A program made the translations under genes and the position numbers. Under the pieces are notes generated by a model. It did not search any database, had not been told where the DNA came from, and worked only from the letters and a program-made list of their open reading frames with translations. Positions 1-10,624 of a stretch of DNA of 28,272 nt are shown one piece after another; position 1 is the first letter of the stretch, and the number at the start of each line of letters is the position of its first letter. The DNA comes from JBGPIT01 sp041485125. Its GTDB lineage: Bacteria; Desulfobacterota; Binatia; UTPRO1. The stretch lies in the NCBI GenBank assembly GCA_041485125.1, contig JBGPIT010000015.1:1-28272 (forward strand). The letters are read 5' to 3'.

Positions 1-851
1 AGGCCGAGCGTGATCAACGTCGGGCGGTCGAGCTCGACGGTGCCGGGATGCAGCGTCGCATCGGGACAGGCGTGGACGGCGCCGTTGCCGTCGTCACGAC
101 GGGTGACGGCAGCGCTGCCGAGCGTGTGCTGCGCGGCGGCGTCGAGACACGGCGGGCAGATGCCCTTGGCGACGAGTCCCGCGCTCGCGCGGTCGAGCTT
201 CGCGAGGGCTTTCGCCTCGCAGCCTTCCTCGTCGAACGGCGGATCGGCGAGCGCGAGGCCGAGCTTCGCCGCCTTGGCGTGACACTTGATGACGTCGCCC
301 TCGAGCTTCAGCAGAAATTTCTCCAGCTGATCGCCGCACTTCAGGTGCGCGGCGGTGCTCGGTACCGTGCCGGCGTCGTCGCCGGCGGGATCGATCGCGA
401 CCCCGGTCGTCGGGTCGCAGTAGAACGCGCCGTTCAACACATCGAGCGAGGTCGGCACGCCCGCGGCTGTGAGCACGCCGTCGACGTACGTCGTCGCGGC
501 CGCGAGCGCGGCGCCGGTGCAGAGCCCGTTCAGACCGACCGTCGCGAAGGTGCGATCGAGCTTGGCGCGCGCTGTGGTCTCGCACGCTTCTTCGTCGAAG
601 CTCCGCGCGCTGCCCGCGACGACGGTCGAGAATCGCGCGTCGGCCTGCTTGACGTGACACTTCGCGACGTCGGCGATGAGACGGCCGATCGTCTTGCCGA
701 TCTTGTCGCCGCACTGCCGCTCGGCGCGGTTGGCCGGAACGCAGCCGGCATCATCGCCCCCGAAAGGCTCGCCGGGTCCGGGACCCTGTGCTGCGACGGC
801 GGGAACGCTGAGAAAGAGAACGGCGGCGGGGATCAGGACGAGTCGATGCAT
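1..851 (-). CDS. Cys-rich exported protein with an internal repeat (partial, C-terminus off the window)
   Basis: The frame from the ATG at 851 is open to the left edge, giving about 283 residues with no stop. Residues 1-21 look like a Sec signal peptide (hydrophobic core, cleavage near AVAA-Q), so the product is probably periplasmic or secreted. The mature part contains two related units at about residues 46-112 and 155-225. Each reads roughly CGD..K....L..DV.KCH.K, then FDEE.CE, then AKLDR, then a terminal Cys, so Cys residues recur at matching spacings and probably form disulfides. No catalytic motif is seen. Proteins of this Cys-patterned type are common as uncharacterised exported proteins in Binatota/Deltaproteobacteria-like genomes; that is recollection, not a search result. 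It lies 44 bp downstream of the efflux operon on the same strand but has no evident functional link to it. Confidence 0.8.
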   Translation of the reverse strand, partial: MHRLVLIPAAVLFLSVPAVAAQGPGPGEPFGGDDAGCVPANRAERQCGDKIGKTIGRLIADVAKCHVKQADARFSTVVAGSARSFDEEACETTARAKLDRTFATVGLNGLCTGAALAAATTYVDGVLTAAGVPTSLDVLNGAFYCDPTTGVAIDPAGDDAGTVPSTAAHLKCGDQLEKFLLKLEGDVIKCHAKAAKLGLALADPPFDEEGCEAKALAKLDRASAGLVAKGICPPCLDAAAQHTLGSAAVTRRDDGNGAVHACPDATLHPGTVELDRPTLITLG

Positions 852-895
852 GTCGTCAACGTAGCACGCGGACGCGGCTCGATGGAGAAGACCAA

Positions 896-2440
896 TCAGT
901 CGCTTCGCGCCTGCGCGCCGCTATGCGGTGAGGCACGCCCGACGCTGGCAGCGAGCTGCGCGGTCGGCGGGAGATCCGTGGCGTTCCAAGCGCCGCCGAG
1001 CGCCTTCAAGAGCTGGACGCTCACAACCATCCGCCGGCCGAGGATGTCGACCGCCGTCCGCTCGTTGTCGAGCGCGGACGCCTGCGTCGCCACCACGTTG
1101 AGATAGCTGACGATGCCGGCCTTGTACTGGTTGGTGGTGATCGCCACCGCGTCGCGCGCGGACGCGAGCGCGTCGTGCTGCACGCCGCGCTCCTCGTCGA
1201 GGATGCGGAGCGCGGCGAGATCGTCCTCGACCTCCTGGAAGCCGGTGAGGACGCTGGCGCGGTAGGCCGCCACGCTCGCGTCGTAGGCGGCACGCGCTTG
1301 GTCGGTCTGCGCGCCCCTGAGGCCGCCGTCGTAGACGGTTTCCGAGATCGCCGGGCCGAGCGACCAGAAGCGGCTCGGCCAGGTGAACCACTCCGTCGCA
1401 TCGGTCGCCTCGAAGCCGCCCGAGGCGCTCAAGGTGACGGTCGGGAAGTACGCCGCCTCGGCGACGCCGATCTGCGCGTTCGCCGACGTCACCCTCCGCT
1501 CGGCGGCGGCAATGTCGGGGCGGCGCTCGAGAAGATCCGAGGGCACGCCGACCGGGATCGCGGGCGGCGCGCTGGCGATCGGTGCGAAGGTCAAGCTGAA
1601 GCTCGACGCCGGCTCGCCGACGAGCGTGGCGATCGCGTGCTCGAGCTGGGCGCGCGCGACGCCGACGTCGATCGCCTGCGCGCGTGTGGTGTCGAGCTGC
1701 GTTTGGGCTTCCGCGACGTCGAGCCGCGAGGCGATCCCGGAAGAGTAGCGGTTCTTCGTGAGCGCGAGCGAGCGCGCGAAGGCCGCCGCCGTGTCGTCGA
1801 GGAGCTGCTTCTGCGCATCTAGGGCGCGCAGCTGGAAGTAGTCGCTCACCAGCTCGGCTTGCAGGCTCAAGCGCACCGACTCGAGGTCGGCGGCGCTCGC
1901 TTGCGCGCTCGCCGCGCTCGCCTCGACGCTCCGCCGGATGCGGCCCCAGAGGTCGGGCTCCCACGAGACCTCGATCGGCATCACGTACTCGGACTGGGGA
2001 CCGCTCGCGCCGCCGCCGATCGTCGTGCCGCCACCTACGGTCCCGCCGTTCCCGGAGACCGACGTCGGGCGGCGGGTGCGTGCGGCGGAGAGGCCGATCG
2101 TGACGGTCGGGAAGTAGCTCGCCCGCGCCGCGGCGACGAGCGCACGCGCCGCGCGGAACTGCGCCTCCGCGGCGGCGACGCTTTGATTGGAGACGCTGAC
2201 GCGCGCCGCGAGGGCGCTCAGCGCGGGATCGTCGAAGAGCTCCCACCACGACCCGCGCGCGGCGGCGTCGCGCGGCTCGGCCGTCTTCCAGCCCTGGATC
2301 TCTTTGTAGGCGGGCGGCGTCTCCGCGGCCGGCCTGACGTAGTTGGGACCGACGGCGCACGCGGGCGCGACAAACAGCATCGATACGGCGGCCAGGCGCA
2401 CGAGCCCCTGAGCGAGGCGAGGCGGCTCAGCTGAACGCAT
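896..2440 (-). CDS. NodT/OprM-type outer-membrane efflux lipoprotein
   Basis: This is the outer-membrane channel component expected for a tripartite RND pump, 514 aa as in the NodT/CusC/OprM family (usually 450-510). The N-terminus has a hydrophobic segment ending at Cys28 in VAPAC, followed by AVGPNYVRP, the typical mature start of NodT-family lipoproteins. The two outer-membrane-efflux repeats follow: each has long helical stretches rich in Ala and a YFPTVT motif (about residues 110 and 335), and the second carries the [12 protein letters not shown] block. The ATG at 2440 overlaps the end of the MdtC-like gene by 14 bp, implying translational coupling as the last gene of the operon. It would dock with the MdtA-like adaptor. 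E. coli mdtABC lacks its own channel gene and uses TolC, so the linked channel here is a difference. Substrates cannot be told from sequence. Confidence 0.93.
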   Translation of the reverse strand: MRSAEPPRLAQGLVRLAAVSMLFVAPACAVGPNYVRPAAETPPAYKEIQGWKTAEPRDAAARGSWWELFDDPALSALAARVSVSNQSVAAAEAQFRAARALVAAARASYFPTVTIGLSAARTRRPTSVSGNGGTVGGGTTIGGGASGPQSEYVMPIEVSWEPDLWGRIRRSVEASAASAQASAADLESVRLSLQAELVSDYFQLRALDAQKQLLDDTAAAFARSLALTKNRYSSGIASRLDVAEAQTQLDTTRAQAIDVGVARAQLEHAIATLVGEPASSFSLTFAPIASAPPAIPVGVPSDLLERRPDIAAAERRVTSANAQIGVAEAAYFPTVTLSASGGFEATDATEWFTWPSRFWSLGPAISETVYDGGLRGAQTDQARAAYDASVAAYRASVLTGFQEVEDDLAALRILDEERGVQHDALASARDAVAITTNQYKAGIVSYLNVVATQASALDNERTAVDILGRRMVVSVQLLKALGGAWNATDLPPTAQLAASVGRASPHSGAQARSD

Positions 2441-5400
2441 GTGCCACGCGCCGCGCGAGTGTCGCGCGCCGCGCCTCCGCCCAGAGTCGGAAGCGATCGA
2501 GATAGAGGTAGATCACCGGCGTCGTGTAGAGCGTGAGCGCCTGGCTGACGATCAGGCCGCCGACGATCGCGATGCCGAGGGGACGGCGCAGCTCCGAGCC
2601 GACGCCGTGGCCGAGTGCCAGCGGCAAGGCGCCGAACATCGCCGCCATCGTCGTCATCATGATCGGCCGAAAGCGCAAGAGCGACGCCTGGTAGATCGAC
2701 TCTTCCGGCGTCTTTCCTTCGTGGCGCTCCGCCTCGAGCGCGAAGTCGATCATCATGATCGCGTTCTTCTTCACGATCCCGATGAGCAGAATGATCCCGA
2801 TCAGCGCGATCACGCTGAGGTCGGTCCGGCAGAGCAGCAACGCGAGGATCGCCCCGACACCCGCCGACGGCAGCGTCGACAAGATCGTGATCGGATGGAT
2901 GTAGCTCTCGTAGAGGATGCCGAGCACGATGTAGACCGTCACCAGTGCTGCCGCGATGAGCATCGGCTCGTTCGCGAGCGAGGCCTGGAACGCCTGCGCG
3001 GTGCCTTGGAAGCTGCCGCGGATGGTCGCCGGCAGACCGATCTCGCGGGTCGCCGCCGCGACCGCCGCGACCGCGTCGCCGAGCGCCAAACCCGGCGGGA
3101 TGTTGAACGAGATCGTCACCGCCGGGAATTGCGACTGGTGGTTCACCTGGAGCGTCGTCGCCGTCGGCTCGTAGTGCGTGAAGGCGCTGAGCGGGACCGA
3201 GACGCCCGCCTGCGAGACGACGTAGATGTCGCGCAACGTCTCCGGGCGCTCCTGCAGCCGCGGCTCGACCTCGAGCACGACGTGGTACTGGTTCTGCGCG
3301 GTGTAGATGATCGACACCTGACGCTGACCGAAGGCGTCGTAGAGGGTGTCGTCGATGAGCTGGGTCGAGATCCCGAGCCGCGCGGCCGTGTCGCGATCGA
3401 TCACCAACGTCGCCTCGAGGCCTTTATCTTGTTGATCGCTGTTGACGTCGGCGATCTGCGGCAGCGTGCGGAGCTTCTGCGTCACGCGCGGCGCCCACTC
3501 GGCGAGCTCGTCGACGCTCTCGCCTTGCAACGTGTACTGGTACTGCGCGCCGCTCGGCCGGCCGCCGATGCGCACGTCCTGCACGGCCTGGAGGAACGTC
3601 TGCGCGCCGGGAATCGCCCCGAGGCCGCGCCGCAGCCGCGCGATCACCTCGTCGGCGCTGAGCTTTCGCTGGTCGAGCGGCTTGAGGCTCGCGAAGAGCC
3701 GCGCCGTATTGCGGCTCGACCCGCCACCGCCGCTGCCGCCCGTGAAGCCGATCACGCTCTCGACGGCCGGATCGCGATGGACGACGTCGACGATCGCGGC
3801 GAGCTTCTCGCGCATGGCCTGAAACGAGACGTCCTGCGCGGCCTGGATGTTGCCGGTGAGCCGTCCGGTGTCTTGCTGCGGGAAGAAGCCCTTCGGCACG
3901 ACGGTGTAGAGATAGACGTTGATCGCGATCGTGACGGCGGTGAGAAGCACCATCGTGCGCGGATGGCGGAGCGCCCACCGGAGACTGGTCGCGTAGCGGC
4001 GGGTCATCCAGTCGACGCCCCGCCGGCGGGTGGGCGCGGCGGCGCCCGCGTCTTTGGGCTTGGGCCTGAGCAGCGTGCCGCACATCATCGCCGTCGTGGT
4101 CAGCGACACCACCAGCGAGATCGCGATCGCGATCGAGAGCGTCACGGCGAACTCGCGGAACAGCCGGCCGACCATGCCGCCCATGAGCAGGATCGGGATG
4201 AACACGGCGACCAGCGAGACGCTCATCGAGAGCACCGTGAAACCGACCTCGCGCGCGCCGCGCAGGGCGGCCTCGCGCGGCGGCACGCCGTCCTCGATGT
4301 GGCGGGTGATGTTCTCCAGCACGACGATCGCGTCGTCGACGACGAAGCCGGTCGCGATCGTCAGCGCCATGAGCGAGAGCGTGTCGAGGCTGTAGCCGCA
4401 GATGTACATCGCACCGAACGTGCCGATCAGCGACACCGGCACCGCGACGCTCGGGATCAGCGTCGCGCGGAGACTCTGGAGAAAGACGAAGACCACGAAG
4501 ATGACGAGCAGCACCGCGATCACCAGCGTCAGCTCGACGTCGTGCAGGGAGGCGCGGATGACCGGTGTCCGGTCGAGGACGACCGAGAGATCCATCGCCG
4601 CCGGCAGCGACGCTTGCAGCTCCGGCAGGAGCGCGCGCACGCGATCGACCGTGCCGATGATGTTCGCGCCGGGCTCGCGAAAGATGATCACCATGACGGC
4701 GGGCTTGCCGTCGGCGAGCCCGGCGGTGCGCAGGTCCTCGACCGAGTCCTCGACGGTCGCGACGTCGGAGAGCCGGAGCGCCGCGCCGTTGCGATACGCG
4801 ACGATCACCGGCGCGTACTGCTCCGCTCGGTGCAGCTGGTCGTCGGTCTCGATCTCCCACTCGCGGTTGCCGTCCGTGAGCTGCCCCTTCGGGCGATTGG
4901 CGTTGGTGGCGGCGAGCACGCGGCGCACGTCCTCGAGACCGACGCCGTACCGCGAGAGCATGGACGGGTTCACCTCGACACGCACGGCCGGCAACGAGCT
5001 GCCGCCGACGATGACCTGCCCGACGCCATCCACCTGCGAGAGGCTCTGCTGAAGAATCGTCGACGCGGCGTCGTACATGCGGCCGGTGCCGAGCGTCTGT
5101 GAGGTGATCGCGAGAATCAGGATCGGCGCGTCGGCGGGGTTCACCTTGCGGTAGCTCGGGTTGCTCGGCAGGTTCGTCGGCAGGTAGCCGCGGGCGGCGT
5201 TGATCCCGGCCTGCACGTCACGCGCGGCGCCGTCGATGTTCCGGTCGAGATCGAACTGTAGAACGATCGAGGTCGTGCCGAGGTAGCTCGTCGAGGTCAT
5301 CTCGGTCACGCCGGCGATCCGTCCGAACTGACGCTCGAGCGGCGCCGCGACCGAGCTCGCCATCGTCTCCGGACTCGCGCCCGGAAGCGCCGCCGACACC

Positions 5401-5537
5401 GAGATGGTCGGGAAGTCGACCTGCGGCAGGGGCGCGACGGGAAGGAGCCGGAACCCCAGCACGCCGCCGAGCGCGAGGCCCGCGGTGAGGAGCGTCGTCG
5501 CGACCGGCCGGCGGATGAACGGCGCCGAGATGTTCAT
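2427..5537 (-). CDS. mdtC: RND multidrug efflux permease, MdtC-like
   Basis: An inner-membrane proton-driven RND (HAE1) pump subunit of 1036 aa, matching the usual 1025-1045. The start ([15 protein letters not shown]) and the stretch [20 protein letters not shown] match MdtC rather than MdtB. The proton-relay residues are present: the Asp-Asp pair in TM4 ([13 protein letters not shown]) and the TM10 Lys in [15 protein letters not shown] Gly-rich loop (GGSGGGGSS) lies in the second periplasmic porter region. In E. coli, MdtB and MdtC form a B2C heterotrimer, and the adjacent MdtB-like gene supports the same here. The start overlaps the end of mdtB by 4 bp. The C-terminal ~170 residues are almost identical to the MdtB-like neighbour, unlike the rest of the protein (see findings). 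Confidence 0.96.
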   Translation of the reverse strand: MNISAPFIRRPVATTLLTAGLALGGVLGFRLLPVAPLPQVDFPTISVSAALPGASPETMASSVAAPLERQFGRIAGVTEMTSTSYLGTTSIVLQFDLDRNIDGAARDVQAGINAARGYLPTNLPSNPSYRKVNPADAPILILAITSQTLGTGRMYDAASTILQQSLSQVDGVGQVIVGGSSLPAVRVEVNPSMLSRYGVGLEDVRRVLAATNANRPKGQLTDGNREWEIETDDQLHRAEQYAPVIVAYRNGAALRLSDVATVEDSVEDLRTAGLADGKPAVMVIIFREPGANIIGTVDRVRALLPELQASLPAAMDLSVVLDRTPVIRASLHDVELTLVIAVLLVIFVVFVFLQSLRATLIPSVAVPVSLIGTFGAMYICGYSLDTLSLMALTIATGFVVDDAIVVLENITRHIEDGVPPREAALRGAREVGFTVLSMSVSLVAVFIPILLMGGMVGRLFREFAVTLSIAIAISLVVSLTTTAMMCGTLLRPKPKDAGAAAPTRRRGVDWMTRRYATSLRWALRHPRTMVLLTAVTIAINVYLYTVVPKGFFPQQDTGRLTGNIQAAQDVSFQAMREKLAAIVDVVHRDPAVESVIGFTGGSGGGGSSRNTARLFASLKPLDQRKLSADEVIARLRRGLGAIPGAQTFLQAVQDVRIGGRPSGAQYQYTLQGESVDELAEWAPRVTQKLRTLPQIADVNSDQQDKGLEATLVIDRDTAARLGISTQLIDDTLYDAFGQRQVSIIYTAQNQYHVVLEVEPRLQERPETLRDIYVVSQAGVSVPLSAFTHYEPTATTLQVNHQSQFPAVTISFNIPPGLALGDAVAAVAAATREIGLPATIRGSFQGTAQAFQASLANEPMLIAAALVTVYIVLGILYESYIHPITILSTLPSAGVGAILALLLCRTDLSVIALIGIILLIGIVKKNAIMMIDFALEAERHEGKTPEESIYQASLLRFRPIMMTTMAAMFGALPLALGHGVGSELRRPLGIAIVGGLIVSQALTLYTTPVIYLYLDRFRLWAEARRATLARRVAHAFS

Positions 5538-8500
5538 GGTGCCCTCGAAGGAACGACGGGCGCCGCTGCCGGCGCGCGCCGGCGTGCGACGAGCTCGCGC
5601 GCGCGACGCGCCATGCGATCGAAGGCGAGATAGATGACGGGCGTCGTGTAGAGCGTGAGCACCTGGCTGACGAGCAAGCCGCCGACGATCGCGATCCCGA
5701 GCGGACGGCGCAGCTCCGAGCCGACGCCGTGGCCGAGTGCCAGCGGCAAGGCGCCGAGCAGCGCCGCCATCGTCGTCATCATGATCGGCCGAAAGCGCAG
5801 CAGCGACGCCTGGTAGATCGCCTCCTCCGGCGGCTTCCCATGTTCGCGCTCCGCCTCGAGCGCGAAGTCGATCATCATGATCGCGTTCTTCTTCACGATC
5901 CCGATCAAGAGAATGATCCCGATCAGCGCGATCACGCTGAGCTCGGTGCGGCAGAGCAGCAACGCGAGGATCGCGCCGACGCCCGCCGACGGCAGCGTCG
6001 AGAGAATCGTGATCGGATGGATGTAGCTCTCGTAGAGGATGCCGAGCACGATGTAGACCGTCACCAGCGCCGCCGCGATCAAGAGCGGCTCGTTCGCGAG
6101 CGAGGCCTGGAACGCTTGCGCGGTGCCTTGGAAGCTGCCGCGGATGCTCGGCGGCAGACCGCTCTCGCTCGTCGCCGCCTCGACCGCGCGCACCGCCTCG
6201 CCGAGCGCCACCCCCGGCGCGACGTTGAACGAGATCGTCACCGCCGGGAACTGCTCCTGGTGGTTCACCGCCAGCGGCCCCGTGGTCTCGACCAGGCGCG
6301 TGATGGCCTGGAGCGGCACCTGCCCGCCCGTCGTGCCGCCGACGTAGATCTTGTCGAGGCCGCTCGGATGGCGCTGCACGTCGGGGTCGACCTCCAGGAC
6401 CACCCGATACTGGTTCAGCTGCGTGAACATGGTCGAGATCTGGCGCTGGCCGAAGGCGTCGTAGAGCGTGTCGTCGATGAGCTGCGGCGTGATCCCGAAC
6501 CGCGACGCGGTGTCACGGTCGATCACCAAGGTCACGCGGAGCCCGACGTCTTGTTGATCGCTGCTGACGTCACGCAGCTCGGGACGCCGGCGCAGGGCCT
6601 CGACGAGCTTCGGCGCGAAACGGTTGAGCTCGGCCGGGTCGGCGTCCTCGAGGCTGTATTGATACTGCGTCCGGCTCACCCGGTCCTCGACGGTCAAGTC
6701 TTGCACCGGCTGGAGGTAGAGTGTGACGCCCGCGACGTCGGCGAGCTTCGGCTGCAAGCGGTCGATGATCGCGCTCGCGCTGGCGCCGCGCTCGGCGAGC
6801 GGCTTCAGGTCTATCAAGAGCCGGCCGGTGTTGAGCGTCGTGTTGGTGCCGTCGATGCCGACGAACGACGACAGGCTCGCGACCGCCGGATCGCGCAGGA
6901 TCACCCGCGCCAGCTGCTGCTGGCGCTCCGCCATCGCGGCGAACGAGATCGATTGCGGCGCCTCGGCGATGCCGAGGATGACGCCGGTGTCCTGCACCGG
7001 AAAGAAGCCCTTCGGCACGACGACGTAGAGGACGATGGTCGCGACCAACACCGCGCCGGCGACCAGCAGGGTCGCGCCCTGGCGGGCGAGCACCCAGCGC
7101 AGCGACGTACCGTAGAGCTCGATGGTGCGGTCGAAGACGCGCTGCGAGGCGCGGTAGAAGCGGCCTTGCTGCTCCTCCGGCGTGTGGCGCAAGAGCCGCG
7201 CCGACATCATCGGCGTCAACGTCAGCGACACCACGGCCGAGATCAGGATCGTCACCCCGAGCGTGATCGCGAACTCGCGGAAGAGCCGGCCGACGACGTC
7301 GCCCATGAAGAGCAGCGGGATCAGCACCGCGATCAGCGACACGGTGAGCGAGACGATCGTGAAGCCGATCTGCTCCGAGCCCTCGAGCGCGGCCTCGAGC
7401 GGCGGCTTCCCCTGCTCGACGTAGCGGGCGATGTTCTCGATCATCACGATCGCGTCGTCGACGACGAAGCCGGTCGAGATCGTGAGCGCCATGAGCGACA
7501 GGTTGTTGAGGCTGAAGCCGAGGAGGTACATCGCGCCGAACGTGCCGACCAGCGAGAGCGGCACGGCGACCGCGGGGATGACGGTGCCCGCGAGGTTGCG
7601 GAGAAAAAGAAAGATCACCGCGACGACCAGGACGACGGCGAGGACGAGCTCGAATTGGACGTCGGAGACCGAGGCGCGGATGGTCGTGGTGCGGTCGGTC
7701 AAGACCGTGAGATGCACCGACGAGGTGAGCGCGCGCTCGAGGTCGGGCAACAGGCGCTTGATGCGGTCGACGACCTCGATGACGTTCGCGCCGGGCTGGC
7801 GCTGGACGCTCACGATCACCGCCGGCTCGTCGTTCATCCAGGCCGCCTGCTTGACGTTCTCGGCGTCGTCGTCGACGCGCGCGACGTCCGAGAGCGCGAC
7901 GGGCGCGCCGTTCCGGTAGGCGACGACGAGCGGCCGGTAGTCGGCGCTCGATAGCAGCTGGTCGTTGGCGCCGATCACGTACGCCTGGTGTGCGCCGTCG
8001 AAGCCACCCTTCGCTTGGTTCACGTTCGCCGCCGCGACCGCGGTCCGGATGTCCTCGAGCGAGAGATTCCGGCCCGCGAGCGCGGTCGGGTTGACGCGGA
8101 TGCGGACCGCCGGACGCTGCCCGCCGCTGATCGCGACCAGGCCGACCCCCGGCACGGTCGCGATCTTCTGCACCAGGCGCGTGTCGGCGAGATCCTCCAC
8201 GCGCGGCAGCGGCAAGGTGTCCGAGGTCAGCGCGAGCGTCAGGATCGGCGTGTCGGCGGGATTCACCTTGCTGTAGATGGGCGGGTTCGGGAGATCGCGC
8301 GGCAGGAACGTGGTCGCCGCGTTGATCGCCGCCTGCACCTCCTGCTCGGCGACGTCGAGGTCGAGGTCCAAGCTGAACTGCAGCGTGACGACGGAGCTCG
8401 TCGACGAGCTGCGCGACGTCATCTGGTTCAGCCCCGGCATCTGCCCGAACTGGCGCTCGAGCGGCGCCGTCACCGCCGAGGCCATCACGTCGGGGCTCGC

Positions 8501-8659
8501 GCCCGGGTAGAACGTCAGCACCTGGATGGTCGGGTAGTCGACCTGCGGCAGCGCCGAGACCGGCAGCTGGCGATAGGCGACGATGCCGGCGAGAAGAATC
8601 GCCGTCATCAAGAGCGTCGTCGCGACCGGCCGCAGGATGAACGGGCGCGACGGATTCAC
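5534..8659 (-). CDS. mdtB: RND multidrug efflux permease, MdtB-like
   Basis: The second RND subunit, 1041 aa (E. coli MdtB is about 1040). The N-terminus ([18 protein letters not shown], then [12 protein letters not shown] and [20 protein letters not shown]) follows MdtB closely. TM4 has the Asp-Asp pair in [13 protein letters not shown], and TM10 has the conserved Lys in [10 protein letters not shown], so proton translocation should be functional. The substrate is unknown; MdtABC pumps export bile salts, novobiocin and similar amphiphiles in enterobacteria. The gene overlaps the adaptor upstream by 4 bp and the MdtC-like gene downstream by 4 bp, so subunit synthesis is probably coupled. The long open frames on the opposite strand are compositional shadows. 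Confidence 0.96.
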   Translation of the reverse strand: MNPSRPFILRPVATTLLMTAILLAGIVAYRQLPVSALPQVDYPTIQVLTFYPGASPDVMASAVTAPLERQFGQMPGLNQMTSRSSSTSSVVTLQFSLDLDLDVAEQEVQAAINAATTFLPRDLPNPPIYSKVNPADTPILTLALTSDTLPLPRVEDLADTRLVQKIATVPGVGLVAISGGQRPAVRIRVNPTALAGRNLSLEDIRTAVAAANVNQAKGGFDGAHQAYVIGANDQLLSSADYRPLVVAYRNGAPVALSDVARVDDDAENVKQAAWMNDEPAVIVSVQRQPGANVIEVVDRIKRLLPDLERALTSSVHLTVLTDRTTTIRASVSDVQFELVLAVVLVVAVIFLFLRNLAGTVIPAVAVPLSLVGTFGAMYLLGFSLNNLSLMALTISTGFVVDDAIVMIENIARYVEQGKPPLEAALEGSEQIGFTIVSLTVSLIAVLIPLLFMGDVVGRLFREFAITLGVTILISAVVSLTLTPMMSARLLRHTPEEQQGRFYRASQRVFDRTIELYGTSLRWVLARQGATLLVAGAVLVATIVLYVVVPKGFFPVQDTGVILGIAEAPQSISFAAMAERQQQLARVILRDPAVASLSSFVGIDGTNTTLNTGRLLIDLKPLAERGASASAIIDRLQPKLADVAGVTLYLQPVQDLTVEDRVSRTQYQYSLEDADPAELNRFAPKLVEALRRRPELRDVSSDQQDVGLRVTLVIDRDTASRFGITPQLIDDTLYDAFGQRQISTMFTQLNQYRVVLEVDPDVQRHPSGLDKIYVGGTTGGQVPLQAITRLVETTGPLAVNHQEQFPAVTISFNVAPGVALGEAVRAVEAATSESGLPPSIRGSFQGTAQAFQASLANEPLLIAAALVTVYIVLGILYESYIHPITILSTLPSAGVGAILALLLCRTELSVIALIGIILLIGIVKKNAIMMIDFALEAEREHGKPPEEAIYQASLLRFRPIMMTTMAALLGALPLALGHGVGSELRRPLGIAIVGGLLVSQVLTLYTTPVIYLAFDRMARRARELVARRRAPAAAPVVPSRAP

Positions 8660-9849
8660 GAGCGCCGCTCCGCGGGCGGGGGACTGTGCGCCGGCTCGAC
8701 CGCGACCTTGGCGCCGTCGCGCAGTCCGTCGGCGCCGTCGACGACCACGAGCTCGCCCACCGCGACGCCGTCGGTGACCGCGGTATCGTCGCCTTGCGTG
8801 ACGTCGACGTGGACGGCGCGCATCTCGACGGTCTGCTCCGGCTTGACGACGAAGACGAAGGTGCCCTGGTTGCCGCGCTGGATCGCGGCCGTCGGCACCA
8901 GCGTGCTGTCGCGCTTCACGTCGACGAGGAGGCGCGCGTTCACGAACTGGTTCGGAAAGAGCGCGGCGTCCGCGTTCGGCAGCTCCGCCTTCAGGCGAAC
9001 GGTGCCGGTCGCCGGATCGATCTGGTTGTCGACGGTGAGCAGCGTCCCGCTCGCGAGCAGGCTCCGCTGCGCGCGATCGAACGCGTCGACGGCGAGCCGC
9101 TCGCCCGCGTTCAGCTTCGCCATCACCGGCGGCAGGCTGTCCTCCGGAATCGTGAACACGACCGCGATCGGGTCGAGCTGCGTGATCACGACCAGGCCGC
9201 CGGTGTCGTTGGCGTGGACCAGGTTGCCGGGATCGACCAGGCGGAGGCCGACGCGGCCCGCGAACGGCGCGACGATCCGGCAGTAGACGAGCTGGAGCTT
9301 GGCGTTCGCGACTTGGCTCTCGTCGACCTTGATCCCTGCCTCGTACTGCCGGACGAGCGACGCCTGCGTGTCGAGCTGCTGCTTCGCAACCGCGTCCTCA
9401 CGGAGGAGCACGCGATAGCGCTCGAGATCGACCTTGGCGTTCGCGAGCAGAGCCTGGTCGCGCGCCAACTGGCCCTCGGCCTGCGCCAGTTGCACCTCGA
9501 ACGGACGCGGATCGATCTGCGCGAGCAGGTCGCCGCCCTTCACCGTCTGCCCTTCCCGAAACGCGACGCTCATCAGCTCGCCGTCGACACGCGGCCGCAC
9601 GGTCACGGTGTTGAGCGACGTCACCGAGCCGAGCCCGCCGACGTAGACGCGGATATCGCCGGTCCGCGCCAGCGCCGCGACGACGGGGACCTGGCGCGCG
9701 GCGGGCGCATGCGCGTCGCCGGCAGCGTCATGCGATCCGCGCGTGAAGAAATAGACGCCGGCAGCGATCACGATCGATGCGACCAGCGCGATGCGCCAAC
9801 GTCGTCGTGCCGGCGGCCGCTCCGGTGCGTCGTCGACGGCGTCGGTCAT
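8656..9849 (-). CDS. mdtA: RND periplasmic adaptor (membrane fusion protein), MdtA-like
   Basis: The periplasmic adaptor that links the RND pump to the outer-membrane channel. From the ATG at 9849 it is 397 aa. That start is chosen because it overlaps the stop of the tetR gene as ATGA and directly precedes a basic stretch and one membrane anchor (about residues 16-35, [21 protein letters not shown] as a region). A longer frame to 10008 only shadows tetR. The domain order is typical: lipoyl half-motif and beta-barrel start ([20 protein letters not shown]), alpha-hairpin (residues about 110-180), second lipoyl half ([20 protein letters not shown]), then the C-terminal beta-barrel/membrane-proximal region ([16 protein letters not shown]). 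It overlaps mdtB by 4 bp. Confidence 0.94.
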   Translation of the reverse strand: MTDAVDDAPERPPARRRWRIALVASIVIAAGVYFFTRGSHDAAGDAHAPAARQVPVVAALARTGDIRVYVGGLGSVTSLNTVTVRPRVDGELMSVAFREGQTVKGGDLLAQIDPRPFEVQLAQAEGQLARDQALLANAKVDLERYRVLLREDAVAKQQLDTQASLVRQYEAGIKVDESQVANAKLQLVYCRIVAPFAGRVGLRLVDPGNLVHANDTGGLVVITQLDPIAVVFTIPEDSLPPVMAKLNAGERLAVDAFDRAQRSLLASGTLLTVDNQIDPATGTVRLKAELPNADAALFPNQFVNARLLVDVKRDSTLVPTAAIQRGNQGTFVFVVKPEQTVEMRAVHVDVTQGDDTAVTDGVAVGELVVVDGADGLRDGAKVAVEPAHSPPPAERRS

Positions 9850-10496
9850 GGCGAGCCTCCAACTTTCCGCGCCCGTGCCCGCAGGCCGCGAATCGCCGCG
9901 ACCGAGAAGCGCGTCACGTGGTCCGCGATGCGCTCGATCTCCTCGGCGGGAACGAGGTCCGGGTAGAGTCGCGCGATCACCGGCGCGGAGTGCCGGTAGA
10001 ACATGCACTGGCCGACGATGCTGAGCACGCAGCGCCGCACCGTGTCTTCACCTGCATCGGGGCCGAGCAGCTCGCGGACGATCGCTGCCAGGTGCTCGTG
10101 ATTGGCGCGGATCTTCGTCCGCACCAGACGGTCGAGCGCGGCGGTCGGCTCCATCATCTCGCGCGCCATCAGTCGGCCGTGCCACGCCGGTCTGCCGCGA
10201 TCGAGGAGCCGCGAAAGGAAGCTCACGAGGTGCTTGCGCAGGCGCTCCTCGGGCCGGCCGGCCGTCACCGGTGCCGGCAGCGGCTCGGTCGCCAGGCGGT
10301 CCGAGTACTCGATCACCGCGGTGTAGAGCCGCTCCTTGTCGCCGAAGTGGTAGTGCGCCGCCGCGATGTTGGCGTGCGCGCGGCCGCAGATCCGCTGGAT
10401 CGTCGCTTTGCGGAAGCCGTCCTCGGCGAACACCTCGCCGGCAGCTTCAAGGAGTCGCTGGCGGGTGGCGGTCGAGCGTGCGGGGACGGCAGACAC
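9846..10496 (-). CDS. TetR-family repressor with CecR-like (DUF1956) C-terminal domain
   Basis: A 216-aa DNA-binding regulator and the first gene of the efflux operon. The N-terminal helix-turn-helix is clear ([17 protein letters not shown], then [10 protein letters not shown] at about residues 12-62). The C-terminal region with [21 protein letters not shown] resembles the ligand domain of CecR/YbiH-type regulators, which control efflux genes in enterobacteria. An in-frame TGA lies two codons upstream, so the start must be the GTG at 10496 or later; that GTG leaves 10 residues before the first helix, a normal length. No good Shine-Dalgarno precedes it. The stop overlaps the mdtA ATG by 4 bp. 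A palindromic site covering the start codon suggests autorepression of the entire tetR-mdtABC-channel operon; this is inference. Confidence 0.93.
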   Translation of the reverse strand: MSAVPARSTATRQRLLEAAGEVFAEDGFRKATIQRICGRAHANIAAAHYHFGDKERLYTAVIEYSDRLATEPLPAPVTAGRPEERLRKHLVSFLSRLLDRGRPAWHGRLMAREMMEPTAALDRLVRTKIRANHEHLAAIVRELLGPDAGEDTVRRCVLSIVGQCMFYRHSAPVIARLYPDLVPAEEIERIADHVTRFSVAAIRGLRARARKVGGSP

Positions 10497-10533
10497 GATT
10501 CAAATACTCGTTTCATATGTACGATTGAATCGT
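10495..10533. promoter_or_regulatory. Palindromic operator at the tetR start (putative autoregulatory site)
   Basis: A perfect 9-bp inverted repeat, ACGATTCAA (10495-10503) and TTGAATCGT (10525-10533), is separated by 21 bp. The right arm is embedded in an independent perfect palindrome, ACGATT-G-AATCGT (10521/2-10533 region). This stretch is AT-rich within otherwise very GC-rich DNA. It covers the GTG start of the TetR gene on the minus strand. Upstream on that strand lies TTGACT (complement of 10545-10550), a possible -35; its -10 would fall inside the palindrome, though I see no good -10 hexamer. The arrangement suggests that TetR binding blocks its own operon. Confidence 0.6.
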
Positions 10534-10624
10534 GGTCGCGCCGAAGTCAATATACCCCGGACCGTACCGTAACGGCCCGCCGCGATCTTGCCGGTCGCGA
10601 TCCGGCGGCGCCGCCGCGATATCG

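Noticed and set aside
2439..5102. Very long plus-strand frame (887 codons) opposite the MdtC-like gene
   Set aside because: Product is Arg/His/Asp-rich low-complexity with no fold; it is the antisense shadow of a high-GC gene whose own frame encodes a clear RND pump.
5729..7954. Long plus-strand frame (741 codons) opposite the MdtB-like gene
   Set aside because: Same antisense shadow effect, and similar to the one opposite mdtC only because the two pump genes are similar.
10313..10516. ATG at 10516 as an alternative tetR start
   Set aside because: It is out of frame with the helix-turn-helix coding frame by two bases and gives an Arg/Ser-rich shadow product.
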